Of a stretch of DNA of 64,000 nt, positions 61,020 to 64,000 are shown piece after piece. A model generated the notes under the pieces. It was given only the letters and a program-made list of their open reading frames with translations, searched no databases and was not told where the DNA came from. The DNA is from Epiperipatus broadwayi (lineage: Eukaryota > Onychophora > Udeonychophora > Euonychophora > Peripatidae). The stretch's first letter is position 1. Each line of letters starts with the position of its first letter. Made by a program: the position numbers and the translations under genes. The stretch lies in assembly GCA_028023455.1 (NCBI GenBank), contig JAQFVV010006200.1, positions 8,360,521 to 8,424,520 on the forward strand. Reading direction: 5' to 3'.

Positions 61020-63242
61020 CAAGTATACACAGTGATATTGCGTTATTAATAATAACCCTATTTAGTTATACTACGAAATCAGATTTTTATATTAATTTTA
61101 TAGATATGGTTAGGCATAGCTTACTATGGATTAGATTGAAAGCTTGGGATGCTCATTATAATACTGAACAAAATTTAATTCTAAATGATTATCCTATGGT
61201 TCCAACATACAGAAACATATTCATATTTAATCATAATAATAAAATTTTATCAGATTGAATATAATAAATAGGGAGCTTACATGTTAATTTAGTAAAAAAA
61301 CAATTTCACTAGCCTTTACATTATTACAGGTGGAAGTCATTGCGATTTACATATTAGAGTGTGTCCAAATTAAACAACGATTAATCTTAATACATAATTA
61401 TCAGTCATTATGGCTTTTGAAATATTAATTAATTGAAATGTATCATGACAGGGACTATTATGCATGGGTTTGATTCTACAGTCATCCAGGGATACATACG
61501 CATAAGTGAAGGTTAAAACAAATGATTAATTTAAACTTCTGCAGTTCTACTCTCACTATAATCGCTGTTAGTGGTCATACTGGATATGAATAAGATTTAA
61601 GATCAGCTTGGTGATCAAATGATATGGTTCACTGCTGAAAAGTGGATGTACCTGGCCGTAAAGGTGTATCTGCTTCTGACCATGAACGCATTCCAGTGGA
61701 GAGAGTGAAGATATGTTAAATCTAGGATTTGGGGTTGCAAGGAGTCTCCGAATCCCTGCAGAACCTAGACCGGTGCTAACCATGGATTAGGAACATGGCA
61801 TCTGATCTGCCCTTATGCAGTTTGACCATATGATGCATGAATCATACAAAATACACTGGTAACAAAGGTATATACTGATGCTGAATCAAGACTGCGGTTA
61901 GGGAGCACGAACGCAAAATGTGTACGCATAAACATTTAGAAAAACCTTTCAACCCACATTACAAAATATCAGGAATTTATTTTATTTTATTAACTAAAGT
62001 CTCCCTGGATAATTACCATGAGATTTAGATAAGATTTATAACCCGCTCATTAATAAATCTTAAGTTAAAATCTTTAATATCATAGTATAGGAAACACAGG
62101 GAGTTTATTATCACTCATAATGTGACTGATACCTTGCGGTTCATGCTTACATTATCAATATACAACAAGTGTTCTAAATTTACATATCATATAGCATATA
62201 CAAGGAATGCAGCACAGACATTTATATAATGTTGCAATATTGCCTTCACGTGAGAGACCCTAGATAACAATACTAAGGAATTACTTTTATTTTCTGATCA
62301 TAAAATATAAAATTGAAACTATAAATAGGATCATCTTTATTCTATCACGTGAGGTCCAGGTTTTTGGCATAACAACTTTATATATATATTTCCTTAAACA
62401 TATAAAGTTAAGTGTAAACTGATCTTTAGATTAATCATTTACATTTACATATATATATCTTCTTGGACATCTCAATTTAAGTATAAATTGATTTCTAAAC
62501 TAATCATAATAGGCACACGTTATTTTAAATTTTACATATACTCGCCATCCTTCAGTAACAGAAGATTTTGATTTCTCAGAAATGTAATAATATAATTTTA
62601 CTTGACATGGTGGTGGAATATAGTAATGAAAAAGCAATCTATTTATATTTATTTTAATGCTTTTAGAGTTTAAAACTAGGCTACTTCACAAACTCGCACT
62701 GTCCCAAGGGAATATTGAGAGCAGGGAAGTATAAACAAGTCTATATTTAAATTGAACTCTCCATCATAAGCAAATTAATATTTGCTGCATCAAATATTTA
62801 AAGCCAATAAAACTTTGAGGTATAAAACATTAATCAAATTTAGTAAGTTAAAACTGCATAATTATAAAATATTAAGTCATAAATTGGAGATACATGATTT
62901 AGATAATGATTTAAGACATATTACCAGCTAGCTTATGGAGACCTCTGGAATTCCTTCTCAGTAGACTATAGCAATGCTTCTGGGATGTAGGGACTGGCAT
63001 AGTGATAGCAAAGGTGGCTTGGTCTCAACGAGGAATGGAACTTCAGGATGCCTACTGCCTGAGGACCACAGGGAAGTGGACGGACAACTAATCACACACT
63101 GTTGAAGATACTGTACGCATTTTATATATAATTAAGCATAATTCATCTTGTAGGGTCTTTTAATAAAACTATGGCAAATCTTCAACAAAATAATTTCAAT
63201 AATAATTTCTATAAGATACGACACAATGACTTTCAAATTATA
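61020..63242. other. Unassigned non-coding DNA
   Basis: Mostly AT-rich, with less AT-rich patches at 61,560-61,800 and 62,930-63,110. No frame, motif or repeat partner within the window was recognised. Confidence 0.45.
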
Positions 63243-63858
63243 AGCTGTTTCTCTGTTTGTTTTGGTGTTTTTTTTTTACAATACCCCATTTCTCTCTTAT
63301 ATATCATTCACATATGCCTGGGTTGCACTTTGTTAGTTTTTAGTAAATTTTTTCCTTAATTTTCTCTAATTGCTGTTGCGTGTTAATTTTACTTCCGCAC
63401 TTCTTTGTGCTGCACATGGGTTTCCTGATTTTTATTTCTATTCCTTATTTCACACCTTAAAATATGTGTAGACATTCAAATGTGCTAAATTGTAACTCTT
63501 TTTGTCCGATTGTTTCACTAGTTTAGAAAATAAGGTACTTACATAACTTTAATAATGACTTGTTTCCATTACCTGGCCTATCTTCCATTGTATGGAATAC
63601 ATTCCACTCCTATTACTTAATTGATCACACTCTTTAACAAAATATTTTCTTTTAAAACTTATTTAAAATGTGGCATGATTTAAAATAATTTTTAACTTTA
63701 AAGATTTCTAAATTGTACACACCGTGTGTGTGAATACATAGAAATATATGACATATGCTGGGAAAGTTTTAGATTTGAACAAACATGAAGCAAGCATATC
63801 TGCATGCAGATATGCATCAATTCAATATCAAGAAACTTTATAAGACAATTAAACAAAT
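63243..63858 (+). repeat. 600-bp direct repeat, copy 2
   Basis: Collinear with 57,030-57,634, from TCTCTGTTTGTTTTGG to AGACAATTAAACA. Sequences outside both ends differ between the copies, so the ends of similarity are real boundaries. Confidence 0.88.
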
Positions 63859-64000
63859 AACAATAAAAATAATAAATGCTTTCCTGCTCATGAGTTCATA
63901 AGGAGATAGAGCATTGGAAGTGACAGCTGAGCTATGATCCATAGATCCAAGTTCCAGAATCTGTTATTCCACCAAATCATATAATGCAAAGTAATCAAAT
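63859..64000. other. Unassigned end of window
   Basis: No feature was recognised in the last 142 bases. Confidence 0.5.

Noticed and set aside
57030-63858. Confident full-length LTR retrotransposon bounded by the 600-bp repeats
   Set aside because: The candidate LTR and primer-binding site for the gag lie inside at 60.7-61.0 kb, and no pol genes were found.

Overview
The window is AT-rich, intron-like eukaryotic DNA, most plausibly from an arthropod. The only host-gene signal is two short minus-strand exons, each encoding one type-2 chitin-binding (peritrophin-A/CBM14) domain. They share the same cysteine spacing and phase-1 splice boundaries, and lie about 16 kb apart. They are probably two internal exons of one cuticle or peritrophic-matrix type gene that continues beyond both ends of the window. 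Lineage cannot be fixed from the sequence; a chelicerate or other large-genome arthropod would fit the long introns and the transposon mix. No complete gene, rRNA or CRISPR array was found.

The rest is a layered graveyard of transposable elements. From 1 to 9.4 kb: an intact-ended 1,285-bp Merlin-like non-autonomous transposon with a perfect 8-bp target duplication and telomere-like repeats inside it, a degenerate GATA tract, the first chitin-binding exon, a 420-bp satellite array, a long hairpin and a two-copy 395-bp tandem repeat. From 12 to 24 kb: decayed RTE-clade LINE copies, a fragment of a second LINE family, a tRNA-Gly-derived sequence, a TTAA-flanked MITE with a half copy nearby, and the second chitin-binding exon. 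From 28.5 to 34.7 kb: three direct copies of a long non-coding, LTR-like repeat. One copy is interrupted by a 904-bp TA-flanked transposon whose empty site is preserved in the other two.

From 35 to 49.6 kb: a MITE pair member, an RTE 5' half with its endonuclease domain, an RTE copy split by a nested unit bounded by inverted repeats, a Penelope-like fragment with a GIY-YIG endonuclease, a coiled-coil ORF split by a second Merlin-like element, a foldback repeat and the best-preserved RTE fragment (150 codons open). From 50 to 64 kb: another tRNA-Gly-like pseudogene, the second MITE copy, a frameshifted but nearly full-length Merlin (ISXO2-like) transposase with a duplicated terminal repeat, two 600-bp direct repeats 6.2 kb apart, and a minus-strand LTR retroelement remnant (LTR, primer-binding site, two gag-like modules) broken by a 1.4-kb foldback element with an 11-bp target duplication.

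The most notable system is the Merlin family: one decayed transposase source plus two non-autonomous derivatives with related ends in one locus. Boundaries of old copies are approximate, and all family calls rest on motifs read by eye.
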